DNA from: Bacteroidota bacterium
Lineage (GTDB): Bacteria; Bacteroidota; Ignavibacteria; Ignavibacteriales; Ignavibacteriaceae
Direction of reading: 5' to 3'
Assembly (NCBI GenBank): GCA_024278655.1
Contig: JAJRSV010000026.1
Location: 1 to 14,703, forward strand
DNA length: 14,703 nt
This document shows positions 13,261 to 14,703 of the stretch, piece after piece. Numbering within the stretch: position 1 is the stretch's first letter; every line of letters begins with the position of its first letter. The notes beneath the pieces are model-generated. The model was not told where the DNA came from. It did not search any database and worked only from the letters and a program-made list of their open reading frames with translations. A program made the position numbers and the translations under genes.

Positions 13261-14703
13261 TCAGTACATTCCACCCATATCGCCCATTCCACCACCGGGC
13301 ATGGCTGGAGCTTTTTCTTCTTCTTTCTTTTCGTAAACAACTGCTTCGGTTGTAATTAACATCGAAGCTACCGATGCAGCGTTTTCCAAAGCCGTTCTTG
13401 TAACTTTAGTAGGATCTATAACGCCGGCTTTAATCAGATTCTCGTACTCTTCAGTTGCAGCGTTAAATCCGAAATCGTCTTTTCCTTCTTTAACTTTCTG
13501 CAATACAACCGAACCTTCGAGACCGGCATTGTTTACAATTTGTCTCAACGGCTCTTCAAGAGCTTTCTGAATTATTTTGATACCGGTTTTCTGATCGAGG
13601 TTTTCACCTTCTAACTTATCTAAATCGGAAATTGCTCTTACTAAAGCAACACCGCCGCCTGCTACTATACCTTCTTCAACTGCGGCACGTGTAGCATGCA
13701 AAGCGTCTTCAACTCTTGCTTTCTTTTCTTTCATTTCAACTTCGGTGGAAGCACCGATTTTAAGCACTGCAACACCACCGGAAAGTTTTGCCAATCTTTC
13801 CTGAAGTTTTTCTCTGTCGTAATCCGAAGTGGTCTTTTCGATTTGAGCTTTTATTTCGTTAATTCTCTTCTTTATATCTTCGGATTTTCCTGCGCCTTCT
13901 ACAATGGTAGTGTTGTCTTTATCGATAACAACCTTTTTAGCAGTACCAAGGTATGAAAGTGTAGCATTCTCTAATTTGAATCCGCGCTCTTCCGAAATAA
14001 CGGTACCGCCGGTAAGTACTGCAATATCTTCAAGCATTGCTTTTCTTCTGTCGCCGAAGCCCGGAGCTTTAACAGCGGCAACTTTCAGGGTTCCGCGTAT
14101 CTTGTTAACAACTAATGTTGCCAAAGCTTCGCCTTCAAGATCTTCGGCAATAATCAATAACGATTTGCCCTGCTGAGCAACTTTCTCGAGTATCGGAAGC
14201 AGGTCTTTCATTGCCGAGATTTTTTTGTCGTGAATCAAAATCATCGGCTCTTCGAGTATTGCTTCCATACTTTCGGTATTGGTTACAAAGTAAGGAGAGA
14301 GATATCCGCGGTCGAACTGCATACCTTCAACAACATCAAGTTCGGTTTCGGTTCCTTTAGCTTCCTCAACTGTAATAACACCGTCTTTGCCAACTTTTTC
14401 CATAGCATCTGCAATCAACTCACCGATTGACTTATCGTTGTTGGCAGAGATAGCACCAACCTGTGCAATTTCCTGTCTGTCTTCAACATCTCTGCTAATC
14501 GATTTCAGATAATCGACAACTTTTTTTACTGCAAGGTCAATACCGCGTTTCAAATCCATCGGGTTTGCACCTGCGGTAACGTTGCGTAAACCTTCTCTGT
14601 AAATTGCCTGTGCAAGAACTGTTGCAGTAGTTGTTCCGTCACCAGCAACATCACTGGTTTTGGAAGCAACTTCGCGAACCATCTGTGCACCCATATTTTC
14701 GAT
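13261..14703 (-). CDS. groEL: Chaperonin GroEL (N-terminus cut by window edge)
   Basis: This is the 60-kDa chaperonin that folds proteins in a double-ring cavity with GroES and ATP. The frame is open to the window edge; the first visible residues IENMGAQMVREVASK correspond to about residue 66 of E. coli GroEL, so some 65 residues, and any groES, lie beyond. The ATP-site motif GDGTTTATVLAQ is present, as are EGMQFDRGYLSPYFVTN, KAPGFGDRRKAMLEDIA and the equatorial VEEGIVAGGGVAL. The tail ends in PGGGMGDMGGMY, the usual Gly-Met-rich C-terminus. 480 residues are visible. It converges on the T9SS gene, and a terminator lies between them. The visible sequence looks like an ordinary functional GroEL. 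Confidence 0.97.
   Translation of the reverse strand: MENMGAQMVREVASKTSDVAGDGTTTATVLAQAIYREGLRNVTAGANPMDLKRGIDLAVKKVVDYLKSISRDVEDRQEIAQVGAISANNDKSIGELIADAMEKVGKDGVITVEEAKGTETELDVVEGMQFDRGYLSPYFVTNTESMEAILEEPMILIHDKKISAMKDLLPILEKVAQQGKSLLIIAEDLEGEALATLVVNKIRGTLKVAAVKAPGFGDRRKAMLEDIAVLTGGTVISEERGFKLENATLSYLGTAKKVVIDKDNTTIVEGAGKSEDIKKRINEIKAQIEKTTSDYDREKLQERLAKLSGGVAVLKIGASTEVEMKEKKARVEDALHATRAAVEEGIVAGGGVALVRAISDLDKLEGENLDQKTGIKIIQKALEEPLRQIVNNAGLEGSVVLQKVKEGKDDFGFNAATEEYENLIKAGVIDPTKVTRTALENAASVASMLITTEAVVYEKKEEEKAPAMPGGGMGDMGGMY

Overview
The window is AT-rich chromosomal DNA from a bacterium that is most likely a member of the Ignavibacteria/Chlorobi side of the Bacteroidota (FCB) group. The main evidence is the protein at 11760-13190, which ends in a type IX secretion (Por) sorting domain containing NYPNPFNPST. 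That form of the motif is typical of Ignavibacteria and relatives. The S74 'tail fiber domain' surface protein beside it, the fused SpmA-SpmB protein, several TTG starts and intergenic palindromic repeats fit the same group. The assignment is an inference; no rRNA gene or other phylogenetic marker is complete here.

Layout: 1-1439 (+) is the 3' part of a UvrD/AddA-like helicase fused to a PD-(D/E)XK nuclease with a likely Fe-S cluster. It is followed closely by a small protein resembling an FMN-binding split barrel (1451-1912) and by a fused SpmA-SpmB membrane protein (1970-3607). After a palindromic repeat (3685-3784) comes a glyoxylate/hydroxypyruvate reductase-type dehydrogenase (3872-4822). 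Next is a 434-base gene-free stretch with four short hairpins. A tight metabolic operon follows: alanine dehydrogenase (5257-6378), an acetyl-CoA hydrolase/CoA-transferase (6397-7749), and a serine/threonine-phosphatase-like metallophosphoesterase (7752-8450) broken by one in-frame TAG. On the minus strand, convergent to this operon, is an AzgA/PbuG-type purine permease (8605-9906).

The region 9907-10427 has no convincing intact gene. It holds inverted repeats and a short coding-like remnant. A two-gene surface operon follows: a secreted protein with seven YadA-head-like 14-residue repeats and an S74 self-cleaving chaperone domain (10428-11747), then a T9SS-sorted protein (11760-13190). A strong terminator separates this operon from groEL, which enters from the right on the minus strand and is cut by the window edge.

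Functionally, the genes cover DNA end processing or repair, central metabolism (alanine/pyruvate, acyl-CoA/acetate exchange, glyoxylate reduction), purine uptake, surface display and protein folding. I see no clear new defence or mobile system. The points most worth a second look are the TAG-interrupted phosphatase, the S74/head-repeat protein paired with a T9SS protein, a palindromic element inserted in frame inside the T9SS gene, the extra domain in the SpmA-SpmB fusion, and the palindrome-rich intergenic regions.
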